64,000 bases of DNA from CAZOVB01 sp964583095. GTDB lineage: Bacteria > Planctomycetota > Phycisphaerae > SM23-33. Shown here in pieces: positions 8,519-18,100 of the stretch (positions within the stretch are counted from its first letter, which is position 1; the number at the start of each line of letters is the position of its first letter). The position numbers and the translations under genes are program-made. The stretch spans positions 1 to 64,000 of the forward strand of contig CAZOVB010000018.1 in the NCBI GenBank assembly GCA_964583095.1. The letters run 5' to 3'. Below the pieces are notes generated by a model. That model was not told the DNA's origin. It saw only the letters and a list, made by a program, of their open reading frames with translations, and did no database searches.

Positions 8519-9672
8519 GATACAGAGGCAAGGCAGCACGGGTCGCAGTTCTGGCGATTCTATTGGCGGGCGCTGTTGCCCGCGGGCAGGAGTCCCAGGC
8601 GGAGGTGGCCAAACGCATCCGCGCCGATGCCGAAGAGGTCGCCGGGATCTACCTCAAGCGGCTGGGCGAGGCCTACCGGTCGACCTATTATCCCTCGCAT
8701 CGCCTGCTGTTTGTCACGGCGGTCGACGGAAGGACCGAAGCCCACGCCCGGAGTATCATCACAGGGCATTTGGACATGCTGCGCAATTCCCTGTTCCCCA
8801 ACGAGTTCGCCTATCCGGTGACCATCCTGCTGCCAACCGTCAGCGACTACCGAAAGTTCGTGGGAGACATCCACCCGGATGCTTCAGGAATCTACATTCG
8901 GCGGGTCAGGACGCTGGCCGGCATCAGCTTCTCCAGCGTCCTGCTGCACGAGCTGACACACGCGGCTCATCACAACGACCAGATCCTGGCCAAGCAGGAT
9001 CACGCCATCTGGGTGGTCGAGGGTCTGGCCTCGTTTTATCAGCAGGGCAAGATCGAAGCGGACGGCTTTTCCCCGAAGATCGGCGGTGACATCACGGGGC
9101 TCAAAGAAGCCCTCGAACAGCGCGCGCTGCCTTCCATCGAGGCCCTTGCGAAGATGGACCAGAAGAAGTTCCTCCAGAAGCCCGAGCGCAACTACGCTCA
9201 GAGCCGATACCTGATCCACTACCTCTCCCGGCAGGGCAAGCTCAAGGATTTTTACGAGGCCTACAAACGGACCTATGCGCAGGATTCCACCGGCCAGGCA
9301 GCCTTGGAAGCCGTTCTGCCCGGCGACTTGGAACAGATCGACAAGACTTGGCGCAGCTGGTTGAGCGAGTTGGATCCTCCCTGGAAGTCCAAGCTGCTGG
9401 TCAAGGCGCACCTGGGCATCCGTATGCAGGATGTGAAGGAAGGGGTGGAGATCACAGCGCTTCTGCGGGGCACCGCGGCCAAAAGCGCCAGTCAACTGAA
9501 GGTCGGTGATATTCTGCTTTCCGTTGGAGGCAGGGCGGTCCCCACGCCGCGGGAGCTGGCCCAGGCCGTCCAGACCTTCCGCCCGGGCCAGACGGTTCTG
9601 ATCGAGTTGATCCGCGATGGCCGAAAGACCACGGTCTCTCAGATCCTCGGTTCGATAAAGGTCAAGCCTTGA
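8515..9672 (+). CDS. Secreted HExxH peptidase-MA-like protein with C-terminal PDZ domain
   Basis: A 385-residue protein with a signal peptide (MRYRGKAARVAVLAILLAGAVARG). The zinc-binding helix LLHELTHAAHH (HExxH, residues about 142-152) and a following VVEGLASF segment with the Glu expected of gluzincins suggest a peptidase-MA-like metalloprotease. A PDZ domain occupies about 298-380 (GIRMQDVKEGVEITALLRG, KVGDILLSVGG, TVLIELIRDG). It probably acts in the periplasm on proteins or peptides. It overlaps the upstream hydrolase by 4 bases and the next gene by 1 base. The substrate is unknown. Confidence 0.75.
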   Translation: MRYRGKAARVAVLAILLAGAVARGQESQAEVAKRIRADAEEVAGIYLKRLGEAYRSTYYPSHRLLFVTAVDGRTEAHARSIITGHLDMLRNSLFPNEFAYPVTILLPTVSDYRKFVGDIHPDASGIYIRRVRTLAGISFSSVLLHELTHAAHHNDQILAKQDHAIWVVEGLASFYQQGKIEADGFSPKIGGDITGLKEALEQRALPSIEALAKMDQKKFLQKPERNYAQSRYLIHYLSRQGKLKDFYEAYKRTYAQDSTGQAALEAVLPGDLEQIDKTWRSWLSELDPPWKSKLLVKAHLGIRMQDVKEGVEITALLRGTAAKSASQLKVGDILLSVGGRAVPTPRELAQAVQTFRPGQTVLIELIRDGRKTTVSQILGSIKVKP

Positions 9673-10325
9673 TGGTCGGCTACCGGGGAGGCATGGGGTA
9701 TGTTCACTCCGACGGGCCGATCCCGCCCATGGCCATGCGCTTTTCCAACGGCACGGTGATGGAGAATCCCGAGCTGGAAGATGTTTTCGATGCCGTGGAA
9801 GCCGTGATGGGGCGGCCTGACGATGCATTGTGGCTGATTCGAGGGGATGGCGCAATCCTTCTTCTTCGCACGGGCGAAAACCTGGAGTTGGAACTGCGCT
9901 ACGATCCGATCGGGCGAAGTCCCCGGTTGCGGCCCTGTGGCGAGCGTTCGCTTGCAATGGTGACCAACACGATGTGCGATTTCGCGATGCGCGAAGAGGA
10001 CTGGCATCGGCATCTGGACTGGCAGCCGACGGGCAAGGGCGTCGATGCGCTGCCCATGGGCGAGGAACAGCTTTCGGCCTCTACAACAAAGATGGGCGCG
10101 CTGCGATGGATCTGGCCGGGGTTGCTCGCACTTTCTCTGCCGGCTTACTGGAAGGCCTTCGAATCGGGCAAAACCGCCAGATTCACGCCGCTTGTCATCG
10201 CAGTCAGTCTGACCGTGATGGCCCTGGGGGCCTACCTGCTCAGCTCGCGGTGCCCCAACTGCTCCAGTCGCCTTGGGCCTCATCGGCCTGAAACCTGTCC
10301 GAACTGTCAGGCGAAACTCCGCTGA
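9672..10325 (+). CDS. Hypothetical membrane protein with C-terminal zinc ribbon
   Basis: 217 residues, unrecognised. The ATG at 9672 shares its A with the stop of the upstream gene, so translation is probably coupled; a TTG one codon earlier is also in frame. The first 130 residues look soluble. Two transmembrane helices follow (about 140-155 and 170-188), then a C-terminal rubredoxin-like ribbon with CPNC and CPNC pairs (about 194-215), a form common in small bacterial membrane proteins. It is the third gene of the hydrolase/protease operon. Confidence 0.6.
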   Translation: MVGYRGGMGYVHSDGPIPPMAMRFSNGTVMENPELEDVFDAVEAVMGRPDDALWLIRGDGAILLLRTGENLELELRYDPIGRSPRLRPCGERSLAMVTNTMCDFAMREEDWHRHLDWQPTGKGVDALPMGEEQLSASTTKMGALRWIWPGLLALSLPAYWKAFESGKTARFTPLVIAVSLTVMALGAYLLSSRCPNCSSRLGPHRPETCPNCQAKLR

Positions 10326-10328
10326 AGC

Positions 10329-11132
<804 letters not shown>

Positions 11133-11134
11133 AA

Positions 11135-11842
11135 TTACACCTCCATACGCATGGCGTCGACAGGTTGCATTTTGGCGGCGCGCCAGGCCGGGTAGATCGC
11201 GCCCAGGATTGTCAGGCCCATGCCGACAAGCATGCACAGCCCGGCCCGGATGAGCAGTTGAAGGTAGGGCAGCAGAGTGAACGTCTCTGTACCTGCGGCC
11301 AGGAAGGCTTCGGCCAGGGCCAGGCCCATGCCAACGGTCAGGCCCAAGGCGGTTCCCACAGCCGCCTGAAACAGGCTCTCCAGAAGGAACAGCCTGACGA
11401 TCAGCGAATCCAGGGCGCCCAGGCATTTCATGGTTCCGATTTCACGGAACCGCTCGGTAACGCTCAGGAGCATCGCATTGAGGATGGAAACGAAACTCAC
11501 CATCAGGGCCAGGCCCACCATCCAGTACGCTTCGGTCTGGGCGTCGGACTGCTCCAGAGAGGCAAGCTTGTTCTCGCGCCGCAACTCCTGGACCAATCCT
11601 TCCGAGCCGTTTTCGGCGATGCTCTGGAAGATCGCGCTGGAAGCCAGCATGTACGACAGGAACGCCAGGGCCAGAACAATCCCGCTGGTGACCAGCAGCG
11701 ATCGACCCAGCCGGTCGCGGATGTTCCGCCAACTCATGCGCACGGCGTTGATGAAGGGCAACTGGATTTGCCGGCCCACGCGCTTCTGCCCGGTGAGCAG
11801 GCGGTCCTGGTCGGCGGGGCGATGGGGAGATTCAGGGCTCAT
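11135..11842 (-). CDS. Small FtsX-family ABC permease
   Basis: 235 residues starting at the ATG at 11842, which overlaps the stop of the PqqD-like gene (ATGA). It has one N-terminal transmembrane helix (SLLVTSGIVLALAFLSYML), a short extracytoplasmic loop of about 40 residues, and the three-helix FtsX domain (SILNAMLLSVTERFREIGTMKCLGA, GTALGLTVGMGLALAEAF, GLTILGAIYPAWRAAKMQPVDAMR). The loop is far shorter than the MacB periplasmic domain, so this looks like a minimal permease. It may form a heterodimer with the giant fusion permease encoded in the same cluster. The frame continues upstream to 12004, but that part overlaps the preceding gene. Confidence 0.8.
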   Translation of the reverse strand: MSPESPHRPADQDRLLTGQKRVGRQIQLPFINAVRMSWRNIRDRLGRSLLVTSGIVLALAFLSYMLASSAIFQSIAENGSEGLVQELRRENKLASLEQSDAQTEAYWMVGLALMVSFVSILNAMLLSVTERFREIGTMKCLGALDSLIVRLFLLESLFQAAVGTALGLTVGMGLALAEAFLAAGTETFTLLPYLQLLIRAGLCMLVGMGLTILGAIYPAWRAAKMQPVDAMRMEV

Positions 11843-12228
11843 TCCGGCCTCCCATCGGGTTTCTTGAGTTCCATCACTATCAGTCCCTTGCTCATCATGG
11901 TCTTGAGAAACGTGGTCACGGAAATCTCCGCCTCCGACTGCGAAAGATTCTGCCGGCGGGCGAAGTCCCGGATGATCTTCTTGACCGTTCGCGTGCCGTT
12001 GCACAGCTCATAGACACTCCGGCCGTAGGCGTCGAGGCCGAAGGTCCTCTCGATGGTCTCCTCGCCCCCCAGGATCTGCTGCCAGCGGGGCCTTTCGAGG
12101 CCGACGGTCACATTCAGGCCACCGTTCTCGCGTGGCAGGGCGTGGCTGGTCGGGGCCTGGATCGGCTTGGCCGATAGTGAGAGGCTTCGGGGCAGGGAGC
12201 GCTTCTTCTTTCGCCCGAAGAGCTTCAT
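11839..12228 (-). CDS. PqqD-like (RRE-type) protein
   Basis: 129 residues from the ATG at 12228. A basic N-terminus (MKLFGRKKKRSLPRSLSLS) precedes a PqqD-like winged-helix region (about 60-122: FGLDAYGRSVYELCNGTRTV, then KKIIRDFARRQNLSQSEAEISVTTFLKTMMSKGLI). PqqD and its relatives bind the leader or precursor peptide in RiPP pathways and present it to a modifying enzyme. No radical-SAM enzyme or precursor peptide was seen nearby. The start overlaps the stop of the upstream unknown gene and its stop overlaps the permease start, both as ATGA, so it is translationally coupled to an ABC exporter. Confidence 0.75.
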   Translation of the reverse strand: MKLFGRKKKRSLPRSLSLSAKPIQAPTSHALPRENGGLNVTVGLERPRWQQILGGEETIERTFGLDAYGRSVYELCNGTRTVKKIIRDFARRQNLSQSEAEISVTTFLKTMMSKGLIVMELKKPDGRPE

Positions 12229-13142
12229 GCGGCCGACTCCTGCTCCAGGGCCCAGTTCATCCCATCGATCGCCTCTTCCAGCTCCTTCAGGTCCAGCGCA
12301 TCGGGATCGGGGGCGAGCATCTCGGCCAGGAGGATCCGGTCGAGTTTCGGATCGACCAACCCGATCGCCATGGACCACAGGGGGCGAATGAAGCCCAGCG
12401 GTGGGGCGATATTGAGCGTAGCACTTCGCAGCTTGCCCTCGAGGCGGTTGTGCGTAAAATCCTCCAGGTGCAGGGTTCTGTTCTTGCGGCGGGAGGAAAA
12501 CGGCCGGACTTCCATCCAGCGGGAAAGCTCCCTGCGGGAAAGCGCCAGCTTGGCGGGGTAAAGCTGTCGAAGCATGAGGCGTCGTCGGTTCCAGTCCAGA
12601 AACTCCAGGGCCATGTCGCCGAGCTTGAGATTGCATCGGGTGTAGTAGAAATCCGCCGGAGCCAGAAAGCTTGAACCGAAGACCGACCAGTGCGTAGGCT
12701 GTTTGACCGCTTCGGCCTGGAGGGATGGGACGATCCGCCCGGTCAGGTGAAGCTTGTGTCGGGGAGAGTCGGCGATGTTCGCAACCAGCTCAATGGCGAG
12801 ATTTTCTTCCGGTGCGTAGCCGTACCACAGGGCCCGATCGCCCCGGCTTGACCCGCTGCTGGAAGGGACAAAGGCACTGGCTGGGAAGTTCTCGTTTGCC
12901 GGCTTGAGCCCTCCAGCCCCGGGCCCGGCCTTGCGGAGTTTCTTGCGCAGCCAGTTGTCCGGGTCAAAGCGTCTGGCGTTCGGGTGCGTCCACTGCACCT
13001 GAAGCAATGCGCGGCCCATGTCTCCGATCATCATCTTGCCGGCATCCCAGTCTCCGGTGATGCGCAGAGGTCGCCATTGGGAGGGCACTTCCATGCGCCA
13101 CCCGGACCAGGCGAGAACCGAGTTTTCTTTCTGCTCTGGCAT
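12225..13142 (-). CDS. Unknown 305-residue protein of the ABC/OPT-like cluster
   Basis: Not recognised. No signal peptide or transmembrane helix is visible and the sequence is rich in Arg and Trp (SGWRMEVPSQWRPLRITGDW, then GKMMIGDMGRALLQVQW at the start). It looks like a soluble beta-rich domain of the kind that opens with a Trp-rich 'effective for wild-type-like' fold. It starts 1 base after the stop of the large membrane protein and overlaps the PqqD-like start by 4 bases. This coupling suggests it works with the PqqD-like protein, perhaps as a cytoplasmic cargo-handling component; that is inference from position only. Confidence 0.6.
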   Translation of the reverse strand: MPEQKENSVLAWSGWRMEVPSQWRPLRITGDWDAGKMMIGDMGRALLQVQWTHPNARRFDPDNWLRKKLRKAGPGAGGLKPANENFPASAFVPSSSGSSRGDRALWYGYAPEENLAIELVANIADSPRHKLHLTGRIVPSLQAEAVKQPTHWSVFGSSFLAPADFYYTRCNLKLGDMALEFLDWNRRRLMLRQLYPAKLALSRRELSRWMEVRPFSSRRKNRTLHLEDFTHNRLEGKLRSATLNIAPPLGFIRPLWSMAIGLVDPKLDRILLAEMLAPDPDALDLKELEEAIDGMNWALEQESAA

Positions 13143-13143
13143 A

Positions 13144-15147
13144 TCAGACCGGTAGACGAATGACGCTCTTGCTCATGAATACGAACCCGAGGCTCAGCAT
13201 GGTCACCAGGCCGATGCCGGCTGAGAAGCCCGCGGCGAAAATGATTCGATACTTTGGCCAGTTCTCCTTGAAGATCCGCCGCATGACGAATCGCCCCAGA
13301 AGCGCGCCGATGAACATGGGGACAATCGCGTGGGGGACAGACTGATCCAGCCCGCGAACCACGCCGTAGACCAGGAAAATCGGCAGACCGAAGTGGCTGA
13401 GTGTCGCATAGGTCAGGGTCGCCAATGTGAAACCGGCGGTGAGGAACTCCCATCGGAACGCCTCGCGGAACGGACTGGCCGCCTCCCCGGGCAGGGTGGC
13501 CGAGAAGATCAGTCCCTGGCGGTAGGCCCGCAGCTCCCAGAACTCATTGGCGTACGGGAACAGTTCGGAGGGAACGTTGTCGATCGTCCAGATGAACTGG
13601 CTAAAGGCCACCATGCCCACCGCCATGATGGGGAAAATCAGCAACTCCGCCTTGATCAGCGAAGTGAACTTTGTCCCCGTGAGTTCGGTGGTCTTGAAGA
13701 ACCTCGCCTGGCGCGCGTAATCGTGCAGGGGGATGGGCGCAAACCAGATGGCCGCACCTTTGTACCCGGACAGAATGAAGGTCGCCTCCCGCACAAAGGG
13801 GATCTGCACCTGCTGACCGACGATGCCTTCCATCCGGGTGGAGACGTAGCTGATGATCGGCGTATAGACAAAGCCGTAGAACAGCAGCAGCCAGAGCGGG
13901 AATTTCGAGCCCAGCAAAGGACCCGAAGCGTAGTTCACCAGCCAGTAGGAGAGCGCAATGTACACACTGGTGGAGAAGACATAAATGCCCATCGCGACCC
14001 ACAGGGGAAAGTCTCCCCGGCCCGGCGGGGGGGTGAAGAGCTTCTTCCACTCCAGGCCGCTCTTGCCCATCTCATCCATTTCCCGCTTTCGTTTGCGGAC
14101 CGAGGTGACCACGTGGATAACCCCGATGGCTGCAACCGCCAGAGAAAGCCCCAGGCCGAAGCTGAAGTAGAAGTCCATCGTGTTGCTCTGGACCGTCTGA
14201 ATGCCTCCGATGCCGGGCTGCCATCGGCTCAGAACCCCCAGGTTGTGCAATATCGGGTTGGCGATGAGGGTGACGATCAGGCCCACAAACGATCCGACCA
14301 TCGCCCAGAAGGGCAGGACCATGCCCATGACGACGAAGGTCAAATCGAAGCTGATCATCATGGGCATCGCCGGCAGGGCGCGCTCGGTATAGGTCGTCAA
14401 ATCCAGAAACGGCAGGGGCAAGATGCGCACCGGCTCGGCAAAAACCGCGGATGTCATGTTGGGCAGGGCCAGGTAGATCAGCCCGAAACCCATGCCGGCT
14501 ACCCCTCCAAAGCTGAAAGCCCGCCAACGCCATGTATCCTTCTGGCTCGATGCGTCTGCCAAGGCAGTCATGCCCATGGCGCCCACCGGGGCCATGGGGA
14601 AGGGAAGTTCCTCGACGTCGGCGGTCAGGCGGAACATGACGTACCCGAGCCCGAAGTGATCCAGTCTTGTCAGCAGGAGTCTGAGAAGTACCAGGCCCAC
14701 CGGGACCATCCAGGCGGTCATGAAGAAGCTCCGCTGGGCCAGGATGCCGGGATCCTTGGGAGCAAACCAACTGGGGATGTACTCCACGATGCCCATCTTG
14801 CGCATTTCTTCGCTCTGAACGAGGAACTGGCTCCAGAGCAACCCGCCGCCTACGTGAATCACCGCCCCGCACATGTAGAACAGGACGAAGATCTCCGGGC
14901 GTTTCAGTCGCGTCAGGGCCCGGCGGGCGACCTCGACATACAGAATGACGGTCACCCACTGAGCGGCCGGTCCCATCTCCACGCCGGCGACCAACTGCAT
15001 ATACAACTGGGCAGGGGTCATCAGGAGCCCGACAAACAGGGCCATCACGACCGTCCGCCATCCGAACCCGTCCTCGAACTGCTCGGGACGGTTCATCAGG
15101 TTACGAAATTCCTGAAACTCCCTGTCTTCTCGCATGGATCCTGCCAT
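13144..15147 (-). CDS. Polytopic membrane protein, DUF6785/OPT-like (first copy)
   Basis: 667 residues with roughly 14 hydrophobic segments spread along the whole length, ending in a short tail after GLVTMLSLGFVFMSKSVIRL. The motif VEELPFPMAPVGAMG (about 188) resembles the LPxP element after a cytoplasmic loop in OPT transporters and in the planctomycete/verrucomicrobial DUF6785-DUF6784 proteins. A charged cytoplasmic loop (SVRKRKREMDEMG) splits the protein near residue 355. OPT proteins move oligopeptides or metal chelates; whether this relative does so is unknown. It lies 3 bases after the giant permease gene and 1 base before the unknown 305-residue gene. A second protein of the same type is encoded at 20236-22248. 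Confidence 0.65.
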   Translation of the reverse strand: MAGSMREDREFQEFRNLMNRPEQFEDGFGWRTVVMALFVGLLMTPAQLYMQLVAGVEMGPAAQWVTVILYVEVARRALTRLKRPEIFVLFYMCGAVIHVGGGLLWSQFLVQSEEMRKMGIVEYIPSWFAPKDPGILAQRSFFMTAWMVPVGLVLLRLLLTRLDHFGLGYVMFRLTADVEELPFPMAPVGAMGMTALADASSQKDTWRWRAFSFGGVAGMGFGLIYLALPNMTSAVFAEPVRILPLPFLDLTTYTERALPAMPMMISFDLTFVVMGMVLPFWAMVGSFVGLIVTLIANPILHNLGVLSRWQPGIGGIQTVQSNTMDFYFSFGLGLSLAVAAIGVIHVVTSVRKRKREMDEMGKSGLEWKKLFTPPPGRGDFPLWVAMGIYVFSTSVYIALSYWLVNYASGPLLGSKFPLWLLLFYGFVYTPIISYVSTRMEGIVGQQVQIPFVREATFILSGYKGAAIWFAPIPLHDYARQARFFKTTELTGTKFTSLIKAELLIFPIMAVGMVAFSQFIWTIDNVPSELFPYANEFWELRAYRQGLIFSATLPGEAASPFREAFRWEFLTAGFTLATLTYATLSHFGLPIFLVYGVVRGLDQSVPHAIVPMFIGALLGRFVMRRIFKENWPKYRIIFAAGFSAGIGLVTMLSLGFVFMSKSVIRLPV

Positions 15148-15150
15148 GGA

Positions 15151-18100
15151 TCAGCCCTGCTCCTGTGTGGGGTCCTGGTCCTGCTGGGCCCGGGCCTGGG
15201 CAGCTTCTTCCAGAAGCTGCTCGCCTTCCTTGATGTACTCCATCACGCGCCGGGTACGAAGTCTCCGCCAGCCGAGCATCTGCTTACGCAGGTCCCCGAG
15301 GAACTTGCGGTTGAGTTGGTGGAAGCTGCCCAGTTGTCCCGATCCGCGGATCAACTGGGCTTCCATACCGTAGACCTCCTCCTCTTCGGTCGGGTGAAGC
15401 GTCAGACGCACCTGCTGTCGCACTCCCAGATCGTAGGGGGCAAGCCAGACCGTCGCCTCCACGCCGCTTCGCTCCAGGCCCGCCTCGCCGTGGCAGAATA
15501 TATGCAGATCGTCCGTGCTGAAGTGTCCCACCGCCCCCTCGGCGTGGATGTCGAAGTACTCATAGAGATACTTGAGAACCCCGTGAGCGCCGCGACCCGT
15601 GACGGTAAAGGGAAGCTCATCGGTAATCGTATCGTCGACCGGCTCGGGGACCTTCCAGCTCATCTCGTTGCTCGGGGCTGCCAGGCGCCCGGCCAGGTAG
15701 GCCGGTACCAGCGAGCTGAGGATCACCACGGTCATGACCATGAGCATAACCGCAATGGCGTGCGTTCCGGAGTAATTGAGCGTCAAGCCTCCCAACAGAT
15801 CCAGATTGCCCAGGAGCGTCGCAACGCCCTGGCCCACCACATAGCCGAAGACGGATCCCATCAAGCCGTAGGTAATTGCCTCGGCCAGGAACAGCACCGC
15901 CACGTGAAGCGGAGCCAGCCCGATGGAGGTGTAGATGTAGACTTCCTTCTTCCGCTCGGCAATGGAACTGAGCATGGTATTGAAGATCATCATTCCGCCG
16001 ATGAGCAGCGGAATGAGGATACTCTTGGGCGCCGACGGGGCCATCGGGGTCGAAGCGATGACCGAGACCGGCTTGCCCTTCTGTCCGTAATAGACCGGCT
16101 GGGCGACCAGGCCCGAGAGCTTGCGAGCCAGGTCCTGGGCGGATGCGAAGTCTTCGGTTCCCGCGGCAAGGCTTTGCAGGGACCCCAGTTCGAGATCGGA
16201 CATCAACTCGGCCGGGACGATGCAGCATGCTCGACTGGAGTGTCGCGGCAGGGAGGAGGAATCTTCCAGCCCCGCGCCGGAAGACATCTCACTGGCCATG
16301 ACGTCCACGTCCCTGTTGTTGATCAACTGCCGGCGCTGCTTGTCGACGCTGCCGGTATCCAAGGGGGTGAGCATTACGTTTTCCATATCCCGGATCTGTT
16401 CGTCAAACATGCCCGGCTCAAACGTTCCGAGCAGTTCAAGATCCTTCCCGGCGAAGACCAGGATGTCTCCAGGGCCTTGGTCCGACCTGGGGCGGACCTG
16501 CATCTGCTTTGCCACGGAATCGGGAAGGTAGATGCCGCCCTGGTCGGCAAATACGTCCCAGTAGCTCAGAAGGTCCGGGAGGCCTGTCAGGGATCCCTCG
16601 GCTCCACTGAGCCCCAGTCCCCCATAGAAGCTGTAGTCATTTCCGGTTTTGCGGCTTCGAACGCGGAACTTCATGGTCCCGCCCCAGCCGCCGCTGAGCC
16701 AGTAGCGTGGAGCCAGTTCGTAGCGATCGCCCACATAGGCGCCCAGGACGATGCGGGACTGCTCGTGGAGTCTGCGCCATCCAGGCTGTCGGACCAGGAC
16801 GCCTGTGAAACCGGCCGGCTGATCCAGGTCGTATTCCCGGCTGCCGGTGTAGTTACTGGTAGACATGAAACACAGCAGCGAGAAGGTGATCAAGACGACG
16901 GTTACGGCGGTGAGGAAGGTTCGCAGTTTGCGTTTTCGCATGTTGGCGATGCCCAGACGAAAGGCCGTGAGTAGGACACCGCCGCGGCTTGTCTTGGCTG
17001 CGGCGGTCTCGGCATGTCCGCTGCGAAGCTCGGTCAGGCCGCTTTCGAACTTGGAGTAGATGACGGAGATCACCAGCAGGCTCATGAAGATGATCGCAAA
17101 GGCCATGACGATCATCATCGGCTGGCCCGAGATCTTGAACGCAGGGTGGAAGCTCATCAGCACCAGGGCCATCACCGTGAAGATCGCCAGACTCATGCCG
17201 ATCTGGCGATAGATGTGAGGGGTGGCGTAGACGAGTCGCTCGAGAATCCACGCGAAGGGCACCAGCATCAGCAGGAGGAAGACAGCTCCTCGCGTGACAT
17301 CCGAGGCGGTGTCCCGCACGGCCTGGTAGGCCCGGATCTCGTTGGAAAGGGCCGATGTCGTATTGGCGTAGTACTGTCTCCCGTCGTCGGCCTCGAACGC
17401 CTTGCGGGCTTGGCCGAGAAGTTTGTCGGTCTTCTCCTGGAGTTTGCGGATGGGCTGGGAGTGGATGCCGGCCTCTCTATATTTTGAGAGTCGCATATAA
17501 TCCAGGCGGTACAGGTCCACGGCTGACTGGTGAAGCTGCTGCAGATCGGTGCGTTTCTGTGTTGAGAAGCCGGCCATGACTTCCCGGTCGGTCAGCTTCA
17601 GCGGGCTTTCCAGGGCAGAGGGCATGACGTTGAGCAGCGCCATTCGATTGCGTGTGATTCCGGCCCGGAGGATGAACTGCCACTTGACTCCCGGTTCCAG
17701 GAAGCAGCCCGTAACCCCCCGGTAGGATGTGAGGTTCATCCGTTGGGGCTCGGTGCCCCGGCGGGCATCCAGAACGGTCAGACTGGTCAGGGGTGAGAGG
17801 AATCGCGGGTCGAAGAACTCCACGGCCGAGACCTCCTCGCAGGAGAAGACCACGCCACGCAAAGGCTGAGTCCCACCACGGATATTGGTGTTGAGCCGCA
17901 ACCCTTTGCCGGCTTTCTTGTAGTCCAGAGCGCGGGTGATTCGGCCGTCCTCTTCCACCCTGTAGGCCTGGAGGTAATACATCGACCGGTCGGAGCGCAT
18001 GTGCGTATGGATCGTGGGGAAGAGGAATCTGCCGTCGGCCCCGGTGAACTGCCAGTCCTGCCGGCGGATTCCGGGGACCTTGTCCATCCAATGCAGCCCG

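Noticed and set aside
13330..16974. 1,214-residue plus-strand frame antisense to the cluster
   Set aside because: Opposite two confident genes, composed of Gly, His, Arg and Gln without motifs; a GC-bias shadow.
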